64,000 nucleotides of DNA from Hyphomicrobiales bacterium. Its GTDB lineage: Bacteria > Pseudomonadota > Alphaproteobacteria > Rhizobiales > Rhizobiaceae. The notes beneath the pieces were generated by a model. It made no database searches. It was not told where the DNA came from and saw nothing but the letters and a program-made list of their open reading frames with translations. The stretch lies in contig UCNG01000004.1 of the NCBI GenBank assembly GCA_900473915.1, positions 1 to 64,000 of the forward strand, in the 5' to 3' direction. The position numbers and the translations under genes are program-made. Within the stretch, counting starts at the first letter, position 1. The number at the start of each line of letters is the position of its first letter. This document shows, in pieces, positions 11,234 to 20,440 of this stretch.

Positions 11234-12636
11234 AAATGCCGCTGAATATCGGGCTTGTCCATTTCATCGGAATTGGCGGCATCGGCATGAGTGGTATTGC
11301 CGAAGTGCTGCACAATCTGGGCTACAAGGTACAGGGCTCGGACCAGTCTGACAGTGCCAATGTGCAGCGCCTGCGTGAAAAAGGCATTGAGGTCTTTGTC
11401 GGCCACAAAGCCGAAAACATTGGCGATGCCGAAGTGGTCGTCGTTTCGACGGCGATCAAGAAGAACAATCCCGAGCTTGTCGCCGCACGCGAAAAGCTGC
11501 TGCCCATCGTGCGCCGCGCCGAAATGCTGGCCGAGCTGATGCGCTTCCGGCATGCGGTCGCGATTGGCGGCACGCATGGTAAGACGACCACCACCTCGAT
11601 GGTTGCGGCCTTGCTCGATGCCGGGCATCTCGATCCGACCGTCATCAATGGCGGCATCATCAACGCCTATGGCACCAATGCCCGCATGGGTGATGGTGAC
11701 TGGATGGTCGTGGAAGCGGACGAAAGTGACGGCACTTTCCTGAAGCTTCCCGCCGATATCGCGGTCGTTACCAATATCGATCCGGAGCATCTCGATCACT
11801 ACGGCAATTTCGATGCCGTGCGCGCCGCTTTCCGCCAGTTCGTCGAGAATGTGCCGTTCTATGGTTTCGGTGTGATGTGCCTCGATCATCCGGAAGTGCA
11901 GGCTCTTGTGAGCCGCATTGAGGATCGCCGCATCATCACTTACGGCCAGAATCCGCAGGCAGAAGTGCGTTTCGTCAACCACCGTATGGACGGTGCTGCG
12001 AGCCTGTTCGATGTCGTGATCCGTTCCCGCAAGGGTGAGACGATTGAAATCAAGGACCTGCGCCTGCCGATGCCGGGGCAGCACAACGTGTCCAACGCAA
12101 CAGCGGCGATTGCCGTTGCACATGAGTTGGGTATCTCTGCTGACGATATTCGTCGCGGCCTCGGCTCGTTCGGCGGTGTGAAGCGCCGCTTTACCCATAC
12201 GGGCTCGTGGAACGGCGTCGAGATATTCGACGACTACGGCCATCACCCGGTTGAAATCCGCGCTGTACTGAAAGCAGCGCGTGAAGCTGCCAAAGGCCGT
12301 GTGGTCGCCATCGTGCAGCCGCACCGCTATACGCGTCTGGCAAGCCTGTTTGATGAATTTGCGGCATGTTTCAACGATGCGGATACGGTCATCGTGGCGC
12401 CGGTCTATACGGCGGGCGAAGACCCGATCGAAGGCGTCAATTCCGAGGCGCTGGTGTCGCGCATCAAGACCGCAGGTCATCGCGATGCGCGCTATGCAAG
12501 CGGGCCGGAAGCGCTGGCGCCATTGGTTGCCTCCATCGCGGAGCCCGGTGATTTTGTCGTTTGCCTTGGCGCAGGCAACATTACGCAGTGGGCCTACGCA
12601 TTGCCGAAAGAACTGGCTGAACAGGGCAAGAAGTAA
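11230..12636 (+). CDS. murC: UDP-N-acetylmuramate--L-alanine ligase MurC
   Basis: First of the Mur ligases, attaching L-alanine to UDP-MurNAc. The N-terminal UDP-binding [14 protein letters not shown] is followed by the ATP loop GTHGKT at residues 114-119. The EADESDGTF and [10 protein letters not shown] motifs are both diagnostic of MurC. The 468-residue length is normal. The start overlaps the murG stop (ATGA). Confidence 0.97.
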   Translation: MKMPLNIGLVHFIGIGGIGMSGIAEVLHNLGYKVQGSDQSDSANVQRLREKGIEVFVGHKAENIGDAEVVVVSTAIKKNNPELVAAREKLLPIVRRAEMLAELMRFRHAVAIGGTHGKTTTTSMVAALLDAGHLDPTVINGGIINAYGTNARMGDGDWMVVEADESDGTFLKLPADIAVVTNIDPEHLDHYGNFDAVRAAFRQFVENVPFYGFGVMCLDHPEVQALVSRIEDRRIITYGQNPQAEVRFVNHRMDGAASLFDVVIRSRKGETIEIKDLRLPMPGQHNVSNATAAIAVAHELGISADDIRRGLGSFGGVKRRFTHTGSWNGVEIFDDYGHHPVEIRAVLKAAREAAKGRVVAIVQPHRYTRLASLFDEFAACFNDADTVIVAPVYTAGEDPIEGVNSEALVSRIKTAGHRDARYASGPEALAPLVASIAEPGDFVVCLGAGNITQWAYALPKELAEQGKK

Positions 12637-12637
12637 G

Positions 12638-13600
12638 ATGGAAAGCGGCGAGACGCTTCTGAAGAAGCTCGATGGCAAGCTGTCGGGCCTGCGTGGCCGG
12701 CTGACAGCCGATGCCGGCATGGGCAAGATTACCTGGTTTCGCGCTGGCGGACCGGCACAGGTTCTGTTTCAGCCTGCCGACGAGGAAGACCTCTCCGCAT
12801 TTCTAAAGGCTGTACCGGAAGAGATACCGCTCCTCGTTGTCGGGATCGGGTCCAACCTTCTGGTGCGCGATGGCGGCGTTCCCGGCTTTGTCGTGCGGCT
12901 TTCCGCCAAAGGCTTTGGCGAGGTGGAACAGGTTTCCGACACGCAGTTGCGGGCAGGGGCGGCAACGCCTGACAAGCGTGTGGCTGCGGCAGCGCTCGAC
13001 GCAGGACTCGCTGGATTTCATTTCTATCATGGCATCCCCGGCGGCATCGGGGGCGCCTTGCGCATGAATGCAGGCGCCAACGGCGTCGAAACGCGCGAGC
13101 GCGTGGTGGAAGTGCGCGCGCTTGACCGCAAGGGCGAGGTGCATGTGCTTTCCAATGCGGATATGGGCTACGCCTATCGGCATTCCTCAGCTTCGCCGGA
13201 CCTGATTTTTACCTCCGTCCTTTTTGAGGGAAACCCCGGCGAGCGTGACGCGATCCGGCAAGCCATGGACGAGGTGCAGCATCATCGCGAGACGGTGCAG
13301 CCGGTGCGCGAAAAGACAGGCGGTTCGACCTTCAAGAATCCGGAAGGCACATCGGCCTGGAAGGAAATCGACAAGGCAGGCTGTCGCGGTTTGCGGGTCG
13401 GGGGCGCGCAGATGTCCGAAATGCACTGCAATTTCATGATCAATACCGGCACCGCAACGGGGCACGATCTGGAGACTTTGGGCGAAACGGTTCGCGCCAG
13501 AGTTTTCGAAAATTCGGGCATTCGCCTTCATTGGGAAATCAAACGTCTCGGTTTGTTCCGCGAAGGCGAGCCGGTTGAAGAGTACCTTGGAAAATTTTGA
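12638..13600 (+). CDS. murB: UDP-N-acetylenolpyruvoylglucosamine reductase MurB
   Basis: FAD enzyme that reduces UDP-GlcNAc-enolpyruvate to UDP-MurNAc with NADPH. I chose the ATG at 12638 because it follows the murC stop by one base and gives a 320-residue protein of normal length. The reading frame remains open upstream inside murC. FAD-binding [12 protein letters not shown] is at 69-80. The serine proton donor of type I MurB is S230 in GGSTFKNP, and the catalytic-site [18 protein letters not shown] segment is intact. This is the last gene before a strong terminator. Confidence 0.96.
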   Translation: MESGETLLKKLDGKLSGLRGRLTADAGMGKITWFRAGGPAQVLFQPADEEDLSAFLKAVPEEIPLLVVGIGSNLLVRDGGVPGFVVRLSAKGFGEVEQVSDTQLRAGAATPDKRVAAAALDAGLAGFHFYHGIPGGIGGALRMNAGANGVETRERVVEVRALDRKGEVHVLSNADMGYAYRHSSASPDLIFTSVLFEGNPGERDAIRQAMDEVQHHRETVQPVREKTGGSTFKNPEGTSAWKEIDKAGCRGLRVGGAQMSEMHCNFMINTGTATGHDLETLGETVRARVFENSGIRLHWEIKRLGLFREGEPVEEYLGKF

Positions 13601-13603
13601 TAA

Positions 13604-13645
13604 AAAAGTTGCCCGGATTTTCTACCTGATATTCCGGGCTTTTTT
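13604..13645 (+). terminator. Rho-independent terminator after murB
   Basis: The stem GCCCGGA (13611-13617) pairs with TCCGGGC (13633-13639). Six T residues (13640-13645) follow, and A residues precede the stem. It splits the dcw cluster into an rsmH-murB unit and a ddl-ftsZ unit. Confidence 0.85.
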
Positions 13646-13647
13646 GC

Positions 13648-13763
13648 CTTCGCAAGCGAAGCGTAAGCTTCGTCCTGTCCTATAGGGACTTGTCACGGAA
13701 TCAATCCTCTGATTCTTTAGGGTTAACCACACAGTGATTTGATTCGGCAGGATTTTCCTGCCG
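13648..13763 (+). repeat. Cluster of inverted repeats between murB and ddl
   Basis: Two perfect hairpins share bases and cannot form together: CTTCGC-AA-GCGAAG (13648-13661) and CGAAGC-GTAA-GCTTCG (13657-13672). A third, CGGCAGGA-TTT-TCCTGCCG, lies at 13745-13763. None is followed by a T-run, so they are not ordinary terminators. A GGTTAACC palindrome at 13721-13728 contains a TTAACC that resembles half of a CtrA site. The promoter for ddl-ftsQAZ should lie in this 245-base gap, but I cannot place it. Confidence 0.5.
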
Positions 13764-13845
13764 CGGGTGCCTGCGGTCTCTGCTGCTGGGTTGCCTGGAT
13801 TCTGTTTAATTGATGCGCAGGGGATTGCGCAGAGGGGATGCTAAC

Positions 13846-14772
13846 ATGACGGGAAAGCACGTTGCCGTTTTGATGGGCGGATTCTCTTCGGAGCGCCCGG
13901 TCAGCCTGTCCTCTGGAGCGGCTTGCGCTGCAACTCTTGAAGAGTGTGGCTATCGCGTGACGCGCATTGACGTGGATCGCAATGTTGCCACCGTTCTTGC
14001 CGAGCTGAAGCCTGACGTTGTGTTCAATGCACTGCATGGTCCTTTCGGTGAGGATGGTGCTGTCCAGGGTGTTCTCGAATATCTCCAGATTCCCTACACG
14101 CATTCGGGTGTGCTTGCTTCGGCGCTGGCCATGGACAAGGATCGCGCCAAGAAAGTTGCTGCTGCTGCCGGTGTAGCTGTTGCTCCGTCGCTTCTGCTCA
14201 ATCGTTTCGAGATCGGCGCAGAGCATCCGATGAAGCCGCCATATGTGGTCAAGCCGGTGCGCGAGGGGTCGAGCTTTGGCGTCGTCATCGTCAAGGAAGA
14301 TCAGGCTCATCCTCCGCAGATCATCAGCTCTGCTGAGTGGAATTACGGCGCGGATGTGCTGGTCGAGAAATACATTCCCGGTCGCGAGCTGACCTGTGCC
14401 GTTATGGGCGATCGCGTCATGGACGTGTGCGAGATCATTCCCGTCGGGCATCAGTTCTACGATTATGATTCAAAATATGTTGCAGGCGCATCAACTCACG
14501 TGTGCCCGGCAAAAATTTTACCAAATATTTACCAAAAAATACAAACAATGGCCCTTACGGCGCATCGGGCAATCGGGTGTCGGGGCGTAAGCCGGTCGGA
14601 CTTCCGTTTCGATGATCGTTTCTCCGAAGACGGCGAAGTTATCTGGCTGGAAATCAATACCCAGCCGGGGATGACTCCTACCTCGCTCGTGCCTGATATC
14701 GCCAAGGCGGCCGGTATCTCTTTCGGTGAATTGTTGAGTTGGATGGTGGAGGACGCGTCTTGTTTGCGTTGA
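13846..14772 (+). CDS. ddl: D-alanine--D-alanine ligase
   Basis: ATP-grasp ligase that makes the D-Ala-D-Ala used by MurF. I start it at ATG 13846 because AGAGGGG lies at the right distance upstream and the protein then begins [21 protein letters not shown], the normal Ddl N-terminus. A longer in-frame start exists at 13810. The motifs are [24 protein letters not shown] and [13 protein letters not shown], with 308 residues in total. Codons at about 14505-14550 are strikingly AT-rich compared with the rest of the gene, although the encoded residues ([13 protein letters not shown]) look like ordinary Ddl. This suggests a second signal written over the coding sequence, perhaps for ftsQAZ expression. 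Confidence 0.96.
   Translation: MTGKHVAVLMGGFSSERPVSLSSGAACAATLEECGYRVTRIDVDRNVATVLAELKPDVVFNALHGPFGEDGAVQGVLEYLQIPYTHSGVLASALAMDKDRAKKVAAAAGVAVAPSLLLNRFEIGAEHPMKPPYVVKPVREGSSFGVVIVKEDQAHPPQIISSAEWNYGADVLVEKYIPGRELTCAVMGDRVMDVCEIIPVGHQFYDYDSKYVAGASTHVCPAKILPNIYQKIQTMALTAHRAIGCRGVSRSDFRFDDRFSEDGEVIWLEINTQPGMTPTSLVPDIAKAAGISFGELLSWMVEDASCLR
14505..14550 (+). promoter_or_regulatory. AT-rich island with TTTACCAAA direct repeats inside ddl
   Basis: Two copies of TTTACCAAA start at 14517 and 14528, exactly 11 bases apart, so they lie on the same face of the helix. The surrounding 40 bases are mostly A and T inside a GC-rich gene. Position (about 215 bases before the ftsQ start) and spacing fit a protein-binding site or an internal promoter for ftsQ-ftsA-ftsZ. 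This is inference from base composition only. Confidence 0.35.
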
Positions 14773-15695
14773 ACGGAAAATCGGACGGATACGGGCGCTC
14801 GGGCTCGATGCGGGATGCATCGGGTGCGATGGGTGCCGCTTTTGTCCTGCCGCGCTTCCTGCGCAAGCCGTTCCGCTTTGCTGTCCGCCTGTTTCAGGGC
14901 AATGTCACCATTCCGCGCCATGCCGGCACCATTGGCATGCTGGGCTTCCTTGGCGCGACCGGCCTTTATGGCATGGCCGTCGGCGGCCATACGCCCGAAG
15001 TCGTCAAGGCAACTGCATCCACGCTTGGTTTCGCAATCGAGGATGTGAAGGTTGTTGGCAACAACGAAACCTCTGACATCGATATTCTGGGCCAGCTCGA
15101 TCTCGACGGCGAAACGTCGCTCGTCGGTTTGAGCGCCGAAGAGGCGCGCCAGTCCATCGATCAGCTGCCGTGGGTGGAAAGCGCGGAAGTGCGCAAGGTC
15201 TATCCCGGCACAATCCTCGTCTCGCTTCAGGAGCGCAAGGCTTTTGCGATCTGGCAGAACGACAAGGAACTTTCGCTGATCGATGCTGCTGGCGACACCA
15301 TCGTTCCGTTCCGTTCGGGCCGCTACAATTCGCTGCCTCTCGTCGTGGGCGAGGGTGCCGAAAAGAAGGTCAAGGGTTTTGTGGACGAGATTGCGGCCTA
15401 TCCGGGATTGGTCGGAAAGGTGCGTGCCTATATCCGCGTCGGCGACCGCCGGTGGGACCTGCTTCTGGATAATGGCGTGCGCATCATGCTGCCGGAAACC
15501 GATCCGTTGAAGGCGCTGGCGGAAGTCGAGCGGCTTGATCAGGAACAGCATCTCCTGTCCCGCGACATTGCCGCTGTCGATCTTCGCCTTGATGATCGTG
15601 TGACGGTTCAGCTGACCGCAACCGGCATGGAGCAGCGCCAGAAGTTTTTGGCAGAGCGTAAAAAAGAACTATCCCGCACGGGGAAGCGCGTATGA
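14760..15695 (+). CDS. ftsQ: Cell division protein FtsQ
   Basis: Bitopic divisome protein linking the FtsL/FtsB complex to FtsA and FtsZ. I prefer the TTG at 14760 because GTGGAGG lies 8-9 bases upstream and the protein then begins [14 protein letters not shown]. The upstream ATG at 14739 has no good ribosome site and only adds seven residues. A membrane segment (about residues 60-80, [19 protein letters not shown]) is followed by the POTRA domain ([15 protein letters not shown]...) and the FtsQ domain. The start overlaps the end of ddl and the stop overlaps ftsA (ATGA). Confidence 0.92.
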   Translation: MFALNGKSDGYGRSGSMRDASGAMGAAFVLPRFLRKPFRFAVRLFQGNVTIPRHAGTIGMLGFLGATGLYGMAVGGHTPEVVKATASTLGFAIEDVKVVGNNETSDIDILGQLDLDGETSLVGLSAEEARQSIDQLPWVESAEVRKVYPGTILVSLQERKAFAIWQNDKELSLIDAAGDTIVPFRSGRYNSLPLVVGEGAEKKVKGFVDEIAAYPGLVGKVRAYIRVGDRRWDLLLDNGVRIMLPETDPLKALAEVERLDQEQHLLSRDIAAVDLRLDDRVTVQLTATGMEQRQKFLAERKKELSRTGKRV

Positions 15696-17014
15696 GTATT
15701 CTGGGCGGCAAGGGAACATCACAAGGTGGGGCTGCGGGGCGCAAGGTGCGCCTGTTGACGGTTCTGGATGTTGGATCGAGCAAGGTATCCTGCGTCATCG
15801 CAAGGCTGCGCCCGCATGAGGGCGGCGCGCTTTTGCCGGGCCGCACGCACCGGATGGAGGTGCTGGGCATCGGCCATCAGCGTTCGCGCGGCGTCAAGTC
15901 GGGCGTCATCATCGATCTCGACGCGGCTGAACAGTCGATCCGTCTTGCGGTCGATGCGGCAGAGCGCATGGCGGGCCTGACCGTCGACAGCCTTATCGTC
16001 AATATTTCTGCTGGTCGCCTCAAGAGCGAAACCTTCACGGCGAGCGTCAATCTGGGCGGCCATGAAGTCGAGCAGACGGATATTCGCCGGGTGCTGGCTG
16101 CTGGCGCTAAGCAGGCGCTTGCTGCGGAACGTCACCTCGTTCATTCGCTGCCGGTCGGTTACACGCTCGATGGTGAGCGCGGCATTCGCGATCCGCTCGG
16201 AATGCTGGGCGACAGCCTTGGCGTCGACATGCATGTGCTGACTGCCGATGCCGCGCCGCTGCGCAATCTGGAGCTTTGCATCAATCGCTGCCATCTGTCA
16301 GTGGAAGCCATCGTTGCGACGCCTTATGCCAGCGGCCTTGCCGCTCTGGTTGGCGACGAAGCCGAAATGGGCGCTGCCTGCATCGATATGGGCGGCGGCA
16401 CGACGACGATTTCCGTCTTCTCCGAAGGCAAGTTCGTCCACGCCGATGCGGTTGCCATCGGCGGCAATCACGTGACGATGGACGTGGCACGCGGCTTCTC
16501 CACCCGGATGGAAGACGCTGAGCGCCTCAAGGTCATGTACGGCTCCGCTCTGCCGAGCGCTGCCGATGACCGCGATCTCATTTCCGTTCCGCCCATCGGT
16601 GACGATGAACGGGACGTACCCAATCAATATCCGCGCTCGGTACTGACGCGGATTATCCGTGCGAGAGTGGAAGAGACGCTGGAACTGGTGCGCGACAGGC
16701 TCAACCAGTCCGGTCTCGGGCATATCGTCGGCAAACGGGTGGTTCTGACGGGCGGCGCAAGCCAGCTGCCGGGAATGCCGGAGGCTGCCAGACGAATCCT
16801 TGCAAGAAATGTACGAATCGGGCGTCCTCTAGGAATAGCGGGATTGCCTGAGGCGGCTAAGGGGGCGGCTTTCTCCGCGACCGTTGGACTTCTGATTTAC
16901 CCGCAGGTGGCCGGGATAGAAGAACGGTCGGTGAAAGCGGCTTCCTCCGGTCTCATGACCGGTACGGGTGGGCGAATTCAACGTGTCAGCCAATGGCTGA
17001 AAGAGAGTTTCTGA
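15692..17014 (+). CDS. ftsA: Cell division protein FtsA
   Basis: Actin-like ATPase that anchors FtsZ to the membrane and recruits later divisome proteins. Actin-fold phosphate loops are visible: VLDVGSSKVSCVIA near the N-terminus, CIDMGGGTTTISVF in the middle, and VVLTGGASQLPGM. The C-terminal end IQRVSQWLKESF is an amphipathic helix, the membrane-targeting sequence expected in FtsA. The 440-residue length is normal for rhizobiales. It overlaps ftsQ by 4 bases. Confidence 0.97.
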   Translation: MSILGGKGTSQGGAAGRKVRLLTVLDVGSSKVSCVIARLRPHEGGALLPGRTHRMEVLGIGHQRSRGVKSGVIIDLDAAEQSIRLAVDAAERMAGLTVDSLIVNISAGRLKSETFTASVNLGGHEVEQTDIRRVLAAGAKQALAAERHLVHSLPVGYTLDGERGIRDPLGMLGDSLGVDMHVLTADAAPLRNLELCINRCHLSVEAIVATPYASGLAALVGDEAEMGAACIDMGGGTTTISVFSEGKFVHADAVAIGGNHVTMDVARGFSTRMEDAERLKVMYGSALPSAADDRDLISVPPIGDDERDVPNQYPRSVLTRIIRARVEETLELVRDRLNQSGLGHIVGKRVVLTGGASQLPGMPEAARRILARNVRIGRPLGIAGLPEAAKGAAFSATVGLLIYPQVAGIEERSVKAASSGLMTGTGGRIQRVSQWLKESF

Positions 17015-17055
17015 GTACAAGTATTGAGTAAGCTGTTGAATTAGCGTGTCGACTT

Positions 17056-17111
17056 ATTGGGGCGTGACCATCTGGGTAACAACCAATCCACACCGCGGCG
17101 GCGAAGCGGTG
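17056..17111 (+). promoter_or_regulatory. Potential hairpin in the ftsZ leader
   Basis: CACCGC (17091-17096) can pair with GCGGTG (17106-17111), ending shortly before the ftsZ ribosome site AAGAGGAACAAGG. ATTGG (17056-17060) and CCAAT (17083-17087) could form a neighbouring stem. The 123-base ftsA-ftsZ gap is unusually long for this cluster, so it may hold extra control of ftsZ. The pairing is predicted by eye only. Confidence 0.3.
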
Positions 17112-17137
17112 GTAAGGCTTAAGAGGAACAAGGACCT

Positions 17138-18847
17138 ATGACTATCAATCTGCAAAAGCCGGATATCACCGAGCTGAAGCCCCGCATTACCGTATTCGGT
17201 GTCGGCGGCGGCGGCGGCAATGCGGTCAACAACATGATCAATGCCGGCTTGCGCGGCGTAGATTTTGTCGTGGCCAACACCGACGCTCAGGCTTTGACGA
17301 TGTCGAAGTCCGAACGCATGATCCAGCTCGGCGCTGCCGTTACAGAGGGTCTTGGTGCTGGTTCCCAGCCAGAGGTTGGCCGTGCGGCCGCTGAGGAATG
17401 CATCGACGAAATTGTCGATCACCTGAACGGCACCCACATGTGCTTCGTGACGGCAGGCATGGGCGGCGGCACCGGCACCGGCGCTGCTCCGGTCGTGGCG
17501 CGTGCTGCTCGCGAGCGCGGTATCCTCACCGTTGGCGTCGTGACCAAGCCTTTCCATTTCGAAGGCGCCCGCCGCATGAAGACCGCCGATCTCGGCATCG
17601 AAGAACTGCAGAAGAATGTCGATACGCTCATCGTCATTCCGAACCAGAACCTCTTCCGCATCGCCAACGACAAGACCACCTTCGCCGATGCTTTCGCAAT
17701 GGCTGACCAGGTACTCTATTCGGGCGTTGCCTGCATCACTGACCTGATGGTCAAGGAAGGCCTCATCAATCTCGACTTTGCCGACGTTCGCTCGGTGATG
17801 CGCGAAATGGGCAAGGCCATGATGGGCACGGGCGAAGCTTCCGGCGAAGGCCGTGCAATGGCTGCCGCCGAAGCTGCAATCGCCAATCCGCTGCTCGACG
17901 AAACCTCGATGCGCGGTGCGAAGGGCCTCCTGATCTCGATCACGGGCGGCCGCGACATGACCCTGTTCGAAGTCGACGAAGCCGCGACCCGCATTCGCGA
18001 GGAAGTCGATCCGGATGCGAACATCATCCTCGGCGCAACCTTCGATGAAGGTCTTGAAGGCGTCATCCGCGTTTCTGTCGTCGCTACCGGTATCGATAAG
18101 CAGTTAGGAGACGCGGCGCCTGCGCCGCTGGAATTTCGCCAGCCGGTGAAGCAGACTGCCGCTCAGGCAAAGCCGATGGCTCCGCATGGCGCACTTCGTC
18201 CTCCGGTCGTTGAGCAGCCGCGTCAGGTCGACCCGATTGCACAGGCGATCCAGTCCGCCGAAGCTGAAATTCCAGCCGCGCCGGCAGCACCTGCCGCTTC
18301 GGCAGAGCCGGAATTCCGTCCGCAGAGCCGCATCTTCCAGGCTCCGGCTCCGGAATCCTTCGAACGCGCTCCGGTTGCCCGTGCACCGATGCCACAGGCT
18401 CCGGCCGCTCATCAGGCAGCACAGGCCATGCAGCCGCAGGCCTATCAGCAGCCGCAGATGCACGAACAGCCGGTTCGTGAGCCGCGTCCGGCCCCGCGCA
18501 TGCCTGCCGTTTCGGATTTCCCGCCTGTCGCACAGGCTGAAATCAACGCGCGCCGCGCCCCGCAGCAGCCTGTACAGGAAGAGCCGCGTGGCACGAAGGG
18601 CCTGCTCAACCGCCTCATGAGCGGTCTGTCGCGTCGTGAGGACGACCAGCCAGCAGCCCGCTTGGAGCCGGCACAGCATCGCGAGCCGGGCATGCGCCCT
18701 GCCGAACGCCGCGCTCCGCAGCAGGACTCGTCGATCTATGCACCGCGTCGCGGCCAGCTTGACGATCAGGGTCGTCCGCAGCCGCGCGCCGCTTCCGAAG
18801 AAGACCAGCTCGAAATCCCGGCCTTCCTGCGCCGCCAGTCGAACTGA
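17138..18847 (+). CDS. ftsZ: Cell division protein FtsZ
   Basis: Tubulin-like GTPase that forms the Z-ring. The GTP-binding signature GGGTGTG is at residues 109-115 and the N-terminal [14 protein letters not shown] is intact. The T7 loop [11 protein letters not shown] carries the catalytic aspartates. The globular part ends near residue 325. It is followed by a long Pro/Gln/Ala-rich linker (about 330-550), which makes the protein 569 residues, as is common in rhizobiales. The C-terminal peptide [12 protein letters not shown] is the site that binds FtsA and other partners. A strong terminator follows. Confidence 0.98.
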   Translation: MTINLQKPDITELKPRITVFGVGGGGGNAVNNMINAGLRGVDFVVANTDAQALTMSKSERMIQLGAAVTEGLGAGSQPEVGRAAAEECIDEIVDHLNGTHMCFVTAGMGGGTGTGAAPVVARAARERGILTVGVVTKPFHFEGARRMKTADLGIEELQKNVDTLIVIPNQNLFRIANDKTTFADAFAMADQVLYSGVACITDLMVKEGLINLDFADVRSVMREMGKAMMGTGEASGEGRAMAAAEAAIANPLLDETSMRGAKGLLISITGGRDMTLFEVDEAATRIREEVDPDANIILGATFDEGLEGVIRVSVVATGIDKQLGDAAPAPLEFRQPVKQTAAQAKPMAPHGALRPPVVEQPRQVDPIAQAIQSAEAEIPAAPAAPAASAEPEFRPQSRIFQAPAPESFERAPVARAPMPQAPAAHQAAQAMQPQAYQQPQMHEQPVREPRPAPRMPAVSDFPPVAQAEINARRAPQQPVQEEPRGTKGLLNRLMSGLSRREDDQPAARLEPAQHREPGMRPAERRAPQQDSSIYAPRRGQLDDQGRPQPRAASEEDQLEIPAFLRRQSN

Positions 18848-18870
18848 TTTTTTCGCCGATTGAATGAGGA

Positions 18871-18897
18871 AGCCGCGGGTAACTCCCGCGGCTTTTT
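18871..18897 (+). terminator. Rho-independent terminator after ftsZ
   Basis: AGCCGCGGG (18871-18879) pairs with CCCGCGGCT (18885-18893) around a 5-base loop, followed by a T-run. It closes the ddl-ftsZ unit. The remaining bases up to lpxC (about 240) are AT-rich and presumably hold the lpxC promoter, which I cannot place. A short open frame at 18860-19087 has no coding character. Confidence 0.88.
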
Positions 18898-19138
18898 CGT
18901 TTCTGTAAACGAAATCAGAACATCCGTAAGAAAGCGTGATTTTGTTCAAGTCACGCAAATTATTATTTTAAATGAACGGGGTATGGTTCGGGGAGCACAA
19001 GTTTGCGAACCTTTTCGTATTTCCTGTCGCAATTTCAGCTATATTTATCCATATAGACGCAAAGATTGCGAAATTTGGTCGTGTTGAAATTCCTTTTGCG
19101 CGGCTTGCATTCATTTTATTCAGCAGATTGGAACTGTC

Positions 19139-20077
19139 TTGAGCGCTTATCAAAAGACAATTGGCCGTGCGGTCACGCTTTCGGGCGTTGGCGTTCATGG
19201 CGGGGCTCCGGCTTCGGCGACGTTTTTCCCGGCTGATGCCGATACGGGAATCGTCTTTCAGCGTTCCGATCTGAAGGGCAAGGTACAGGAAGTTCGCGCC
19301 CATGTTTCGCAGATCGGCGCAACAGACCTCTGCACTTCGCTTGGTCCGAAAGAATCCAGGATCGATACAGTCGAACACCTGATGGCGGCGATTGCCGCTC
19401 TTGGCATTGATAATCTTGTCGTGGAAGTTGATGGCCCGGAAGTTCCTATTCTGGACGGCACTTCTGCGCGCTTTATCGAGGCTTTCGATGGGGCGGGTAT
19501 CGTCACGCAGGAGGCAAAGCGCCGCTTTATCCGCATTCTGAAAACGGTGCGCGTCGAAGCTGGCGGGTCGTGGGGCGAGTTCCAGCCTTTTGCCGGAACG
19601 CGGTTCGAGGTCGAAATCGATTTCGAGTGCCCGCTGATCGGTCGGCAGAAATTTGCGGGTGACATGGATGAGGCGACTTTCCGCAAGGAGCTTTCCACTG
19701 CGCGCACTTTCGGTTTCATGAAGGATGTGGAGCGCCTCTGGGCGTCCGGCCATGCGCTTGGTTCGTCGCTCGACAATTCACTTGTCATCGGGGACGACAA
19801 TTCGGTCATCAATCCGGGTGGTTTGCGTTTCAAGGATGAGTTCGTTCGTCACAAGACGCTTGATGCCGTCGGCGATCTGGCGTTGGCCGGTCTGCCATTC
19901 ATCGGTTGCTTCCGCTCCTATCGCAGCGGTCACAGGCTGAACGCGGAAACGGTGAAGGCGTTGCTGTCGGACAAGACGGCGTTCGATATTGTCGAGGCCT
20001 CCGGCATCCGCAATACTTCCAGAGCATCCGATTTGGTTGCCGTGAAACCAACTATCGCTGCTCCCTGGGCGCTTTAA
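19139..20077 (+). CDS. lpxC: UDP-3-O-acyl-N-acetylglucosamine deacetylase LpxC
   Basis: Zinc enzyme catalysing the committed step of lipid A synthesis. The zinc ligands sit at H80 (VEHLMAA), H238 and D242 (HKTLDAVGDL), with the catalytic H265 in GHRLN, matching the well-known E. coli numbering almost exactly. That match supports the unusual TTG start at 19139, giving an N-terminus SAYQKTIGRAVTLSGVGVH. The C-terminus extends some 20 residues beyond the usual end (ASGIRNTSRASDL...). It is separated from ftsZ by a terminator, so it is probably transcribed on its own. Confidence 0.95.
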   Translation: MSAYQKTIGRAVTLSGVGVHGGAPASATFFPADADTGIVFQRSDLKGKVQEVRAHVSQIGATDLCTSLGPKESRIDTVEHLMAAIAALGIDNLVVEVDGPEVPILDGTSARFIEAFDGAGIVTQEAKRRFIRILKTVRVEAGGSWGEFQPFAGTRFEVEIDFECPLIGRQKFAGDMDEATFRKELSTARTFGFMKDVERLWASGHALGSSLDNSLVIGDDNSVINPGGLRFKDEFVRHKTLDAVGDLALAGLPFIGCFRSYRSGHRLNAETVKALLSDKTAFDIVEASGIRNTSRASDLVAVKPTIAAPWAL

Positions 20078-20440
20078 TATATACCATGAAATGAGGGGTA
20101 TCGGCACTTGGCCTTAATTGAGCCGTGTTCGCCGGTTCACTTCGCAATTGAGTCGGTACGCCGTCCTGCGGTGGATTGATCGGGGAATATCTACCCACGC
20201 GGGTGGTCAATACCGGGGACAATTCACACTGGTTATGCGTTTCGATGTGCCGTCCGGCGGATTTGGGCGACTAGACGATTGCCGATTTCGCTTGCATGTG
20301 GTTTATGGACGGCCAAAACAGCGTCTGCGATGCTTGTACATTCGCTGAAGCTGAATGATTTGTATGGATGGAGCTGCTATCCAGTGCTAGAAGCACGCAG
20401 CTCCAAACAGGAATGACGCTGCCAAAAGGCCGGAGACCGC
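20078..20440 (+). promoter_or_regulatory. lpxC-bamD intergenic region with long hairpin in the bamD leader
   Basis: No gene is supported in these 363 bases. Near its end TGGAGCTGC (20369-20377) pairs perfectly with GCAGCTCCA (20397-20405), enclosing a second perfect stem GTGCT-AGA-AGCAC (20384-20396). No T-run follows, so it is probably a structured leader or processing site, not a terminator. Two near-identical decamers, AATTGAGCCG (20116) and AATTGAGTCG (20146), lie 30 bases apart. Confidence 0.45.

Noticed and set aside
13721-13730. TTAACC near ddl as a CtrA binding site
   Set aside because: Only one half-site is present at the proper spacing (no second TTAA seven bases away), so it is too weak to list as a site.
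18860-19087. 75-codon frame between ftsZ and lpxC
   Set aside because: It runs through the ftsZ terminator, lacks a ribosome site and has no similarity that I recognise.
20118-20348. 76-codon frame between lpxC and bamD
   Set aside because: No ribosome site, arginine- and glycine-rich random composition, and no known family.
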